The position numbers and the translations under genes are program-made. From contig DASVVT010000076.1 of assembly GCA_036386415.1 (NCBI GenBank), forward strand, positions 1 to 60,737: a DNA stretch of 60,737 nt, read 5' to 3'. Below the pieces are notes generated by a model that was not told where the DNA came from, made no database searches, and worked only from the letters and a program-made list of their open reading frames with translations. Shown piece after piece: positions 33,553 to 41,123 of this stretch. The stretch's first letter is position 1; each line of letters begins with the position of its first letter. Source of the DNA: DASVVT01 sp036386415. Its GTDB lineage: Bacteria; Acidobacteriota; Blastocatellia; Pyrinomonadales; Pyrinomonadaceae.

Positions 33553-33885
33553 GAAACCAGAGCAATTTTAAAGGCAAGTATAAGACCTTTCGCTACCGCC
33601 TGTCACGCCTGACCTGATTTAAAGACTCTGTTGGAACATAGTTGAGCCTGCCATGATCCATCGCACGATGCCTCGCATCCAGCCATCCCTTATTATTGTA
33701 ACATTTAACTTGAGCCGGGTGTCACCATTGTGGGTGGAATTCATGCGTGCGCCCCGACGGTCGGGCGTGCATCGCGTCCCACTCAAAAAAATTCCTCTGA
33801 GAGCAGGAAAAATTCCTCTGTTGGTTAAACTTTATTGCGCCTCGCTCGCGGCATCTGCTCTTTTGCAGCCGGTCGAATCGAAGGT
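33553..33885. other. Promoter-side region with tandem 13-bp direct repeats, no gene
   Basis: 333 bp between the ABC ATPase stop and the small membrane protein start (both minus). No frame has coding character. It holds two copies of AAAAATTCCTCTG starting 21 bp apart (33787 and 33808). Confidence 0.55.
33787..33820. promoter_or_regulatory. Two 13-bp direct repeats 21 bp apart
   Basis: AAAAATTCCTCTG at 33787-33799 and again at 33808-33820. Spacing of two helical turns places both on the same face of DNA, as for a tandem regulator site. They lie about 240-270 bp upstream of the small membrane protein and LolA-like genes. Confidence 0.4.
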
Positions 33886-34590
33886 TTAAATCTGCACGCT
33901 CACCATTGGCTCGACGATCTGGCCGTCGCGCATTTGAATGATGCGGCGGCACATGGCGGCGGCCTCCGGGTTGTGCGTGATCATGATGATGGTTTGATTG
34001 AAGCGATAGTTCAGTTCCTGGAACATGTTGAGCACGATTGAGGAGTTTTCGGAATCGAGGTTGCCGGTCGGCTCATCTGCAAGCACGATGGCGGGGCGCG
34101 TCACGACGGCGCGCGCCAGGGCGACTCTCTGCTGCTCGCCGCCCGATAGCTCAAGTGGCTTATGGTGCATCTTGTCTTCGAGCCGGAGCATACGCAGCAC
34201 CTCGCGCCGTCGTTCCGGATCGTCCGCGCCGTTACTGATGTGTATGCGCTCGGCCAATCTGAGATTGCCTTCGGCGGTCAGGGTCGGAAAGAGATTGAAG
34301 CGTTGAAAGACGAAGCCGATCTTGCGGCGGCGAATGTCCGTGCGTTTGGCATCCGAAGCGGCGGTCAAATCCTCGCCGTCGATGATGATGCGCCCGCTCG
34401 TCGGCGTCAACAGCCCGCCCAGCAGGTGCAAGAGCGTCGATTTACCGCACCCGGAGGGCCCCATGATCGCCACAAACTCGCCCTCCTGCACATCAAGCGA
34501 CACGCCGCGCAACGCAGGCACATCTACCCTGCCCACGCGATATACCTTTTCGAGATTCTCAGCCTTTAAGATTATTCTCATCAAAAACAA
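33886..34590 (-). CDS. ABC transporter ATP-binding protein (LolD/MacB type)
   Basis: 234 residues. Walker A GPSGCGKSTLLH (~45-56), Q-loop region FVFQRFNLFPTLTAEGNLRL, signature LSGGEQQRVALARAV, Walker B VLADEPTGNLDSENS, and H-loop IMITHNPEAAA. LolD, FtsE and MacB share this form. Pairs with the FtsX-like permease just upstream, together making a lipoprotein-release or efflux pump. A family F repeat separates the two. Confidence 0.95.
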   Translation of the reverse strand: MFLMRIILKAENLEKVYRVGRVDVPALRGVSLDVQEGEFVAIMGPSGCGKSTLLHLLGGLLTPTSGRIIIDGEDLTAASDAKRTDIRRRKIGFVFQRFNLFPTLTAEGNLRLAERIHISNGADDPERRREVLRMLRLEDKMHHKPLELSGGEQQRVALARAVVTRPAIVLADEPTGNLDSENSSIVLNMFQELNYRFNQTIIMITHNPEAAAMCRRIIQMRDGQIVEPMVSVQI

Positions 34591-34650
34591 GTTTCGGGTT
34601 TCGAGTCTCGGGTCTTGAGTTAAAGCAGCGTGAACCCGAAACTCGAAACC
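34591..34650. repeat. Family F heptad hairpin
   Basis: Left units GTTTCGG GTTTCGA GTCTCGG GTCTTGA, right arm AACCCGAAACTCGAAACC, short loop. Another period-7 element with an unrelated sequence, between the permease stop and the ATPase start. Confidence 0.75.
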
Positions 34651-35750
34651 TATTCATAAGAAAGTGCGCTCACCGGATCGAGGTTGGCCGCGCGGACAGC
34701 CGGATAGAGCGCGCCCAAAGCGCCCCCCAGGAGTCCTATCGTGGCGGCGGCGGCGGCCCACGTCCAGCCGTACTCGAAGAAGAGCCCGTAGGTGCGTTCG
34801 ATGAAGTAGCCGACGACGAGCGCCACCAGGAAGCCAAGCACGAGCCCCATGAAGCTGATCAGCAAAGCCTCTTTTTCAATAACCCCGATGATGTAGCCGC
34901 GCGAAGCGCCCATCGCCTTGAGAATTCCTATCTCGCGCGTACGCTCCGTAATCGTCGTGTACATGGCGAGCATGACGACGAGCGCGCTCACCACAGCCGC
35001 CAGCCCGATCAGCACGCGCAGGAAGAGACCCAGGTACGGGATGCTCTTTTCGATGTTCATCATCAGGTCGCGCGTGAGCTGAATCTTGTTGCCGGGCAAT
35101 TCCGCGTCGATGCGCTTTGCCACCTCGAGCGCATCCTGCTCGTTCGCGCAGTTACACTTGACCAGGACATAAGTACACTTGTCCGGAGAGCCGAGCATCT
35201 CCTGCATGGCGCTCAAAGAGGTCTTGACGCGCGCGCCCGATTCAGGCGTGTAGATACCCGTCACGCGATACTGCTTATTGCCGAAAACATTGAGGGTGCT
35301 GCCGACACGCAGGTCGTTGTTGCGCGCTTTCTGCTCGTCTATCACCACCTCGTCCACAGCTTGAGGCGCACGACCATCGACGAGCGTCATGCCGTTCATC
35401 TCGGCAAAAGAAGCCCAGTCAACTCCCTCTATCTGTTCAAGGCCGAACTGGCCGCCCTGAAACACGTAGCGGATCACAGGCACAGCCGCCTGAACGCCTT
35501 CGATCATCTTGAGTCTATCGACATACTTCGTGCTCAGGTTCGCCGTCGAGCTGGTCAACTCCATAGAGCCTTTACGCGTGAAGATGATTTCCGCGCGCAC
35601 GTTCGACGCGCGCCGATGCATATCGTTAGACATGCCGCGCGAGAGCCCTGAAAACAGCATCACGAGCGCCACGCCCAAGGCCACGCCCATAATACTCACG
35701 AGCGAGCGCACCGGGCGCTGACGTATGTTGGCTGCGACGAGATTATCCAT
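34650..35750 (-). CDS. FtsX/MacB-like ABC transporter permease
   Basis: 366 residues with four membrane segments: one near 15-35 (RSLVSIMGVALGVALVMLFS), then three C-terminal (LFLRVLIGLAAVVSALVVML, EALLISFMGLVLGFLVALVV, WAAAAATIGLLGGALGALYP). The large loop between them (~40-240) is the periplasmic MacB-core domain. The gene order of lipoprotein, permease, ATPase suggests a Lol- or MacB-type exporter. The conserved ending AVRAANLDPVSALSYE is typical of the FtsX family. Confidence 0.93.
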   Translation of the reverse strand: MDNLVAANIRQRPVRSLVSIMGVALGVALVMLFSGLSRGMSNDMHRRASNVRAEIIFTRKGSMELTSSTANLSTKYVDRLKMIEGVQAAVPVIRYVFQGGQFGLEQIEGVDWASFAEMNGMTLVDGRAPQAVDEVVIDEQKARNNDLRVGSTLNVFGNKQYRVTGIYTPESGARVKTSLSAMQEMLGSPDKCTYVLVKCNCANEQDALEVAKRIDAELPGNKIQLTRDLMMNIEKSIPYLGLFLRVLIGLAAVVSALVVMLAMYTTITERTREIGILKAMGASRGYIIGVIEKEALLISFMGLVLGFLVALVVGYFIERTYGLFFEYGWTWAAAAATIGLLGGALGALYPAVRAANLDPVSALSYE

Positions 35751-35758
35751 AATAGAAC

Positions 35759-35818
35759 AGATGTTAGATGTCAGATGCTAGATGTTAGCAATCGGCATCT
35801 GACATCCAGCATCTAGCC
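35759..35818. repeat. Family E heptad hairpin
   Basis: Left units AGATGTT AGATGTC AGATGCT AGATGTT, right arm GCATCTGACATCCAGCATCT, loop about 8 bp. A fifth sequence type of period-7 element, between the lipoprotein stop and the permease start. Confidence 0.75.
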
Positions 35819-35824
35819 TCTGTC

Positions 35825-36886
35825 TTACTGTTTTCCCTGTGTCTGGCTGCCACGCGCGTCCAGATCGACTTCGGGCAACTGCCACTTGTTCTGCAAGACG
35901 AAGACCTCCGGGTCATATGCCTTGTCGATGGTGACCGATTCGGGCGACTGGTAAGTCAGCTTCAGTTTGTAGCTATCGTGCGGGCGGGTCAGCTCCAGGC
36001 GCACGGGCAGCAGGACGCGGCCATCTTCGCCGAAGTTCTTCTGTTCGCCATAAGTAACATCCGTGACGAGCATCCCTTTGTCGTCGAAAGTTTGCAGGCG
36101 CGCGAGGCGTATCTCGCCGACGCGATCAAACCAGAAGCGGCGCGCCAGACGCACGCCCGCGCTGCCTCCGGGCGCAAGCTCATCGAGCAGAAAATAGCCG
36201 CGCACGACGCGCGCGTCCTTCGTCGCAGTGGGACGCGTATCCGGCTCTTCCTGGTAGAACTCGCTCTGCGCGTAGACGAATCCAGATTCGGTGCGCGGCA
36301 GAACGGGACGCAACAGCAGCGCATCCGTCAGGTGCTGCGGGCGAAGATTGGAGAGCGCGCTGACGGCGCGGCGCTCGATCATCTTGTTGTCGCCCCCATC
36401 CTTTTGGGCCTCCACCTCTAATTTCTGGTAGACGGCGTTATTTGTGCCGCGCACGAAGCGGCGATACTTTTCGTCGCCCTTGAGCACGGCGACGCGGAAA
36501 TGCTCGCCGTCCGAGGTCATCTGCGCGATGTCTATGGCGAATGGCCCGTTGATCGTCAGGTAGACCTGTCCCGGTCGCTGCAAGATGACGGAGCCTTCCG
36601 CCGCACGATACTTCTCCGTGATCCCCGTCTCGGCAAACGATGTGTCCTGAAACTCTATGTCAACCTTGCCGCGAATCGAGCGCACGTTCGAGATGCGATT
36701 GATCTCCGCAATCAGTTGCGTCGTATCCGCTTCCTTCAAAGGCCCGAGCAGGGGCGGTACGCTCACCTTCCGCTTGACACCGAACAGACTGTTGCAGCCG
36801 CTCGTCGTCAATAGCCCGACGGCAAGAAGACAAGTGACGGCGAAGCGCGACAGCAATCCTGTGTACCGAAGGGGTAAGTTAATCAT
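35825..36886 (-). CDS. Lipoprotein with LolA/DUF4292-like domain
   Basis: 353 residues from MINLPLRYTGLLSRF (36884-36886); an upstream GTG at 36923-36925 is possible. Lipobox LLTTSGC then a ~300-residue beta-rich domain (IRGKVDIEFQDTSF, VYLTINGPFAIDIAQMTSDG, VRLELTRPHDSYKLKLTYQS) in the style of lipoprotein-sorting proteins. First gene of the transporter set, it may be the outer-membrane or periplasmic receiver for what the permease and ATPase release. Family assignment is moderate. Confidence 0.78.
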   Translation of the reverse strand: MINLPLRYTGLLSRFAVTCLLAVGLLTTSGCNSLFGVKRKVSVPPLLGPLKEADTTQLIAEINRISNVRSIRGKVDIEFQDTSFAETGITEKYRAAEGSVILQRPGQVYLTINGPFAIDIAQMTSDGEHFRVAVLKGDEKYRRFVRGTNNAVYQKLEVEAQKDGGDNKMIERRAVSALSNLRPQHLTDALLLRPVLPRTESGFVYAQSEFYQEEPDTRPTATKDARVVRGYFLLDELAPGGSAGVRLARRFWFDRVGEIRLARLQTFDDKGMLVTDVTYGEQKNFGEDGRVLLPVRLELTRPHDSYKLKLTYQSPESVTIDKAYDPEVFVLQNKWQLPEVDLDARGSQTQGKQ

Positions 36887-37120
36887 CAAACGAAAGTTCA
36901 AACTCCTGAACCTGAACGCCACCACTATTCTCTGGAGAGTTAAAAAAGGAAGCTAACAAAGAGGTTCATCGTTGTCAACGCACGCCGCGCCAGCAGCGCG
37001 CGACGTAAATTGTTGATTATGCATTATTATCAAGCAGAGTCACGAACAAAGACCGTGGAGCGTGAAAGCTTCCCCAAAAGGTTTATACGTATTGCCTGAC
37101 GCTGCGGTTGCTGCTCTTAC

Positions 37121-37549
37121 CTAATCCAGTATCAGGGGCGGCTTGCCGAACTTCTCTCGCAAGCGATTAATGGCTCGCAGCACTGGAGGGCGCTTGACTA
37201 ATCGAGTCTCCAAAGGACGCTTGCCCGGAATATCAAGCATGACGAGACCCAGTAGGATAGTCAGAATACCCGGCCCCGGCACGCCCGGCAAAGACATCAG
37301 GACGCCCAGCGCGATCAGGATCAGGCCGATCAGGTTTTTCATTATCAGTCCGCTCCAGCGAAGCGCGCGATGACGGTCGGCCCAGAAATCCCGCGAGTGG
37401 GAGGTGTGAAAGTAGGTGGCGGGCAATCTGACCAGCGCGTATGAGACCAGGGCGGTGCTGACCGCGAAAGATATGGCGAACACCCCCAGCCCGAAGAGCA
37501 CTTTCCCCCATGTCAGAGAAGTGAAAACCTGCGTTATCCAGTCGATCAT
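37121..37549 (-). CDS. PGPGW-type transmembrane protein
   Basis: 142 residues from MIDWITQVFTSLTWGK (ATG at 37547-37549); the frame continues to 37591 but that part looks like translated repeat. Two membrane segments (LFGLGVFAISFAVSTALVSY and LIGLILIALGVLMSLPG). The family core is VPGPGILTILLGLVMLDIPG, a variant of the P-G-P-G-W motif. Function not known. No neighbour explains it. Confidence 0.75.
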   Translation of the reverse strand: MIDWITQVFTSLTWGKVLFGLGVFAISFAVSTALVSYALVRLPATYFHTSHSRDFWADRHRALRWSGLIMKNLIGLILIALGVLMSLPGVPGPGILTILLGLVMLDIPGKRPLETRLVKRPPVLRAINRLREKFGKPPLILD

Positions 37550-37648
37550 GTTCAAGATAATCCGACGAGCGAAGCCTTTGCGCCCCCTCACTCAAAATTC
37601 CGTCAACCCTCTCGTTTCAGGTAGCGGCTCAAACATAAGAGCTGAGTT

Positions 37649-37743
37649 TTCTGCGCCCTGCGGCGCGTCCCCTTTTGCGCCCTTTGCGTTTAAACTTCTC
37701 TCTAAACGCAAAGGGCGCAAAGGATGTTCGCAAAGGGCGCTGA
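37649..37743. repeat. Family D inverted hairpin element D5
   Basis: TTTGCGCCCTTTGCGTTTA and TAAACGCAAAGGGCGCAAA are inverse complements around AACTTCTCTC, with CGCAAAGGG repeated afterwards; unit GCGCAAAGG, period 9. It lies between the HD gene stop and the PGPGW gene start. Confidence 0.88.
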
Positions 37744-37772
37744 GATAATCCTGCTTTTATTTAGCCATCGCC

Positions 37773-38351
37773 TTATTTAATTTCATGACGGGCAGCGAGA
37801 AGCGACCTCAATATCTCATCGACGACTTCAGCGGCAACGCCTTCCAGATGAAACTCGCGCTCGGCGACGCCCTCCCAGAACTCATCCAGCCCGCGCGCGC
37901 CCGCGCGCTCAAACGCCAGCACCTGCACCAGCAGATCAATGATGTCCGCCGCTTTCACCAGACGCGCTTCCAGACTGCCGCGCCGCTCGTAATCTTCGTG
38001 CAGCTCGCTGTATTTCGTCTCGAGGCTCGCTCCGGCCTGGCTGACGATGTCGTCGAAGGCGGCACGCTCTGCGCGAAGCCTCTCATCGGCATTGAAATAT
38101 GCGCTCCCCGTGCGCGGCATATCTCCCAGACGCGCCTCGGCCCAATCGTGCATCAGCGCGACGCGCAAGAGGCGCTCCATATCGACTGACACGCCACGCT
38201 CCTGCAATTCATCGGCCAGCATCATCGCCGCCACCGCCACACCGTATGAATGCGCCGCCACAGACTCCGCCCCCGGCGCGAGCCCGCGCAACGTCCAGCC
38301 CGTCCGCTCCAAACGTTTAAGCCGCTGAATCTCTATCAGGGTTGAAAGCAT
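37773..38351 (-). CDS. HD-domain phosphohydrolase (YfbR/HDDC2-like)
   Basis: 192 residues from MLSTLIEIQRLKRLERTG (38349-38351; a TTG two codons earlier abuts the repeat). HD residues: the first His in VAAHSYGVAVAAMMLAD, the HD pair in MHDWAEARLGDMPRTGS, the last Asp in KAADIIDLLVQVL. YfbR and HDDC2 remove phosphate from deoxynucleoside 5'-monophosphates. The match to GDMP and ADIIDLL is strong. Confidence 0.88.
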   Translation of the reverse strand: MLSTLIEIQRLKRLERTGWTLRGLAPGAESVAAHSYGVAVAAMMLADELQERGVSVDMERLLRVALMHDWAEARLGDMPRTGSAYFNADERLRAERAAFDDIVSQAGASLETKYSELHEDYERRGSLEARLVKAADIIDLLVQVLAFERAGARGLDEFWEGVAEREFHLEGVAAEVVDEILRSLLAARHEIK

Positions 38352-38357
38352 AAACAA

Positions 38358-38484
38358 GTAGACAGTAGTCAGTAGTCAGTAGTCAGTAGAAAAGCATTCG
38401 TTAGCGCATCAGGTCGGGATGTCAGCAATAGCAAACGCCACGCGAAGCGCCTACTGGCTACTGACTACTGACTACTGTCTACTG
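38358..38484. repeat. Family A heptad hairpin A9
   Basis: Left AGTAGAC then AGTAGTC three times; loop type 3 (AAAAGCATTCGTTAGC, end CCACGCGAAGCGCCTACTGG), right arm inverse. It lies between the GlcD-type stop and the HD start, and codes the GlcD-type stop. Confidence 0.92.
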
Positions 38485-39909
38485 CCCTACAAACATTTTC
38501 CCCGGATTAAGGATGCCGTTGGGATCGAGCGCACGCTTGATCTGCCGCATCGTCTCGATGGTCGCGCCGGTGACGGCCATGTCGAGGTAGGGGGCTTTGA
38601 CGTAGCCGATGCCGTGTTCGCCGCTGATCGTGCCGCCCAGCTCAATGGCTACCTTGAAAGTCTCACGTACGGCTTCGCGTGCGCGCCGCACGGCCTCAGG
38701 GTCTTCGCGCTCACACATGAAGTTGACGTGTATGTTGCCGTCTCCGGCGTGGCCGAAGTTGACGACGAAGGTTTGAAAGCGGCGACCGATCTCTTCGACG
38801 CGTTCTATGAGTTCGGGCACGCGCGAGCGCGGGACGACCACATCTTCGTTGAGCTTCAGCGTGCCGTACTTTTTCATCGCGGGCGAAAGCGCGCGGCGCA
38901 CGTCCCACAAACGATCCTCCTCTTCGCGCGTCACGGCGCGCAGGACATCGAACCCGCCGCCCTCACGTAGAACCTGCTCTACTACCAGCGACGCGCGCTC
39001 GACCTCTTCAACCGCGCCGTCAACGGAGACGATCAGCAACGCGCCAGCATCTGCCGCGAGCCCGAATGCGAACTCTGACTCGACGGCATTGATAGAATTT
39101 CTATCCAGCACCTCAACCGCCACCGGAGAGACGCGCGCGCGCGTAAATTGCGTGACGCAGGCGCAGGCTTCGCGCATCGTCTGGAAGGTGGCGCGCACGG
39201 TGCGCGTCGCTTCCGGCAGCGGAAGCAGTCGCAAGGTGGCTTCCGTGATAATGCCCAGCATCCCTTCCGAGCCGCACATCAATCCAGTCAGATCGAACCC
39301 GACGACGTTCTTGCTGGTGCGCCCGCCCGTCTTGATGATCTCCCCCGTCGGCGTCACCACCTCCAGCCCCAACACGTAATGCTTGGTCACTCCATACTTC
39401 GCAGAGCGCATCCCACCGGCGTTCTCTGCGATGTTGCCCCCGATGAAAGAATCTTTATACGAGGCCGGGTCGGGCGGGTAAAAGAGCCCCTCGGCTTCGA
39501 CCGCCTGTTGCAGCGCGTAGGTCGTCACGCCCGGCTCGGCCACGACGTACAGATCGTCCGCTGAAATCTCCCTGATCGTATTCATGCGATCCGTGCCGAT
39601 GACAATGCCGCCTTCAACGGGCACAGCCCCACCCGTGTAGCCGACGCCGCCGCCGCGCGCCGTCACAGGAAAGCGCGCCTCGTTGGCGAGTCGCAGGATG
39701 GCCGCGATCTCAGCGCTCGTGCGAGGAAAGACGACGGCTTCGGGCGGGAACTTCTCCTTGACGGCATCCTGAGCATAGGGCTCCATCTTGCCCGGCTCGA
39801 CGATGACATGCTCTGCGCCGACAATTTCGCTGAGGCGCGACAGCACTCTCTCATCCGAGGCAGATGTCCGCGCTCGCCCTCTCGCTCTACTTTCGATGAA
39901 AAAACTCAT
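38479..39909 (-). CDS. FAD-linked oxidase, GlcD/D-lactate dehydrogenase type
   Basis: 476 residues. PCMH-type FAD domain ~30-230 with ARGGGVGYTGGAVPVEGGIV and the FIGGNIAENAGGMRS and CGSEGMLGIITEA motifs; the C-terminal cap has NFGHAGDGNIHVNFM and GEHGIGYVKAPYL. Members oxidise D-lactate, glycolate or other 2-hydroxyacids, feeding electrons to quinone. LarA lies 1.2 kb away, so D-lactate is the best guess. No GlcE/GlcF partner is seen. The stop comes from element A9. Confidence 0.93.
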   Translation of the reverse strand: MSFFIESRARGRARTSASDERVLSRLSEIVGAEHVIVEPGKMEPYAQDAVKEKFPPEAVVFPRTSAEIAAILRLANEARFPVTARGGGVGYTGGAVPVEGGIVIGTDRMNTIREISADDLYVVAEPGVTTYALQQAVEAEGLFYPPDPASYKDSFIGGNIAENAGGMRSAKYGVTKHYVLGLEVVTPTGEIIKTGGRTSKNVVGFDLTGLMCGSEGMLGIITEATLRLLPLPEATRTVRATFQTMREACACVTQFTRARVSPVAVEVLDRNSINAVESEFAFGLAADAGALLIVSVDGAVEEVERASLVVEQVLREGGGFDVLRAVTREEEDRLWDVRRALSPAMKKYGTLKLNEDVVVPRSRVPELIERVEEIGRRFQTFVVNFGHAGDGNIHVNFMCEREDPEAVRRAREAVRETFKVAIELGGTISGEHGIGYVKAPYLDMAVTGATIETMRQIKRALDPNGILNPGKMFVGQ

Positions 39910-40036
39910 TCTTCGCTCGCCCTCGCGTCTCCTCGGACTACTTTAACGCGCACGTTATCAACTCATCAACGGGCGCGCGATGGCCTGTCTCCTTCATGCT
40001 GCCCGTGTAAAGAGCGAGAGCTTCCCCCAAGAGGAA

Positions 40037-40070
40037 AGCGGCGCGCGAGTTTTCGGCTCGCATCGCCGCT
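40037..40070 (-). terminator. Terminator after metallothionein 2
   Basis: AGCGGCG..CGAG pairs with CTCG..CGCCGCT around a TTTTCGG loop, and the minus strand then reads TTTCCTCTT. It lies about 30 bp after the metallothionein 2 stop. Confidence 0.6.
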
Positions 40071-40100
40071 TCGCTCTCCTACAGGTGTGACGATTCTCTT

Positions 40101-40250
40101 TTAGCGACAGGCCGGATGTTCGCAGCCGCAGCCGATCTCGGTGATGTCGCCTGCGTCCCTACAGTATTCGCTGCAATAGTTGTCATCTCCCGACACGCGG
40201 CAACTGCAACTCGGATGCTTGCATTTTCTATCTTTCTCGTCGTCCGCCAT
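40101..40250 (-). CDS. Bacterial metallothionein 2
   Basis: 49 residues, ATG start with GGAAGGAAGG 8 bases upstream. MADDEKDRKCKHPSCSC, NYCSEYCRDAG, ITEIGCGCEHPACR: nine cysteines and two histidines. Very similar to metallothionein 1 at 9833-9991 (same MADDK/E start, same CxC and GDIT- spacing), so the two are paralogues. Cytoplasmic metal buffering is the expected role. A CDF metal exporter is 2.7 kb upstream on the same strand. Confidence 0.92.
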   Translation of the reverse strand: MADDEKDRKCKHPSCSCRVSGDDNYCSEYCRDAGDITEIGCGCEHPACR

Positions 40251-40300
40251 ATGAGCACCTTCCTTCCCGAATGAAACTAAACAGGCCAGGGGGCTGATTG

Positions 40301-40389
40301 AAGGGATGAGGGCGGAGGGATGAGGGATGAATTAAAACAAAAATCTGTCTTTCGTTCATTCATCCCGCATCCCTCCGCCCTCATCCTTT
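40301..40389. repeat. Family C-like heptad hairpin C3
   Basis: Left units GGGATGA GGGCGGA GGGATGA GGGATGA, right arm inverse (TCATCCCGCATCCCTCCGCC), loop ATTAAAACAAAAATCTGTCT. The unit is a G-rich variant of AATGATG. It lies between the 40392 gene stop and the metallothionein 2 start. Confidence 0.85.
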
Positions 40390-40391
40390 AG

Positions 40392-41021
40392 TTACTGCGC
40401 TGTGTTGACGGTGATCGTCACCTGCCTGCGGCCTACTTTGATGATTAAAGGGTTGCCCAGTTGTAGCGGGTGCGTTTCGCCGTCGATATTTATTTCAAGC
40501 GGGGGGACTGCCGGGACGCTGGGCTGTGTCGCCGCCGAAGCTGTAGTAGTAGTCGGCGCAATCACCCTGTCGTTCGTACGGATCACCAGATCGGTCGCGA
40601 CCACGCGCCAGGAGACGGGCGCGCACTTGAGCCGCAGACCCGGCAGGTCAGTTTCCGCCGACTCAGTAGGCGCGAGCGCATCCAGCTTGAAGATCCCCTC
40701 GCCGCAACGCACGCCTTCACCATCATAGAAAGTCACCCAGCCGGAAGCGTATGTGTAGAAGAACTCGCTGCGATTTTCGATGATGACGCGCGCATTTCTA
40801 ACGGGCGCATCGGGTGTGCCGCTGAGCGCGGTTGTGACCAGGCGTGCGGCGAGCGCCGGACGCCCTAACCCATCAAGCGCGACGGGCTGCGCCGTGAGCG
40901 CCACGCGCAACTCGGTCGTGCCCGTCTGCTGCTGCGGCGCTGTCTCCGCTTCTTGCGCCTGAGTGCTGGCGGCACTACACGCGATAAGCGCCGCGCACAT
41001 GACGATGATTCTGATTCTCAC
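40392..41021 (-). CDS. Secreted hypothetical protein
   Basis: 209 residues with a signal peptide (VMCAALIACSAASTQAQ). A Gln/Thr-rich stretch follows, then a beta-type domain (TTELRVALTAQPVALDG, NRSEFFYTYASGWVTFYDGE, LRLKCAPVSWRVVATDLVIR). The end TAQPS..PPLEINIDGETHPLQLG is linker-like. No family recognised. Codirectional with metallothionein 2 but separated by repeat C3. Confidence 0.75.
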   Translation of the reverse strand: MRIRIIVMCAALIACSAASTQAQEAETAPQQQTGTTELRVALTAQPVALDGLGRPALAARLVTTALSGTPDAPVRNARVIIENRSEFFYTYASGWVTFYDGEGVRCGEGIFKLDALAPTESAETDLPGLRLKCAPVSWRVVATDLVIRTNDRVIAPTTTTASAATQPSVPAVPPLEINIDGETHPLQLGNPLIIKVGRRQVTITVNTAQ

Positions 41022-41123
41022 GCTATCTTCTCCTCTTCCGGCTAAGTCGATCCTGTAGACGTGCGGTTCAGGATTGTAGGCCAGAGCAGGTGCGCGATCA
41101 ATAGCTGGCGCACCTCGTAAGCA

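Noticed and set aside
33653..33889. A 78-codon plus frame in the long gap before the ABC ATPase
   Set aside because: It contains the direct repeats and has no ribosome site or recognisable domain, so it is probably regulatory DNA.
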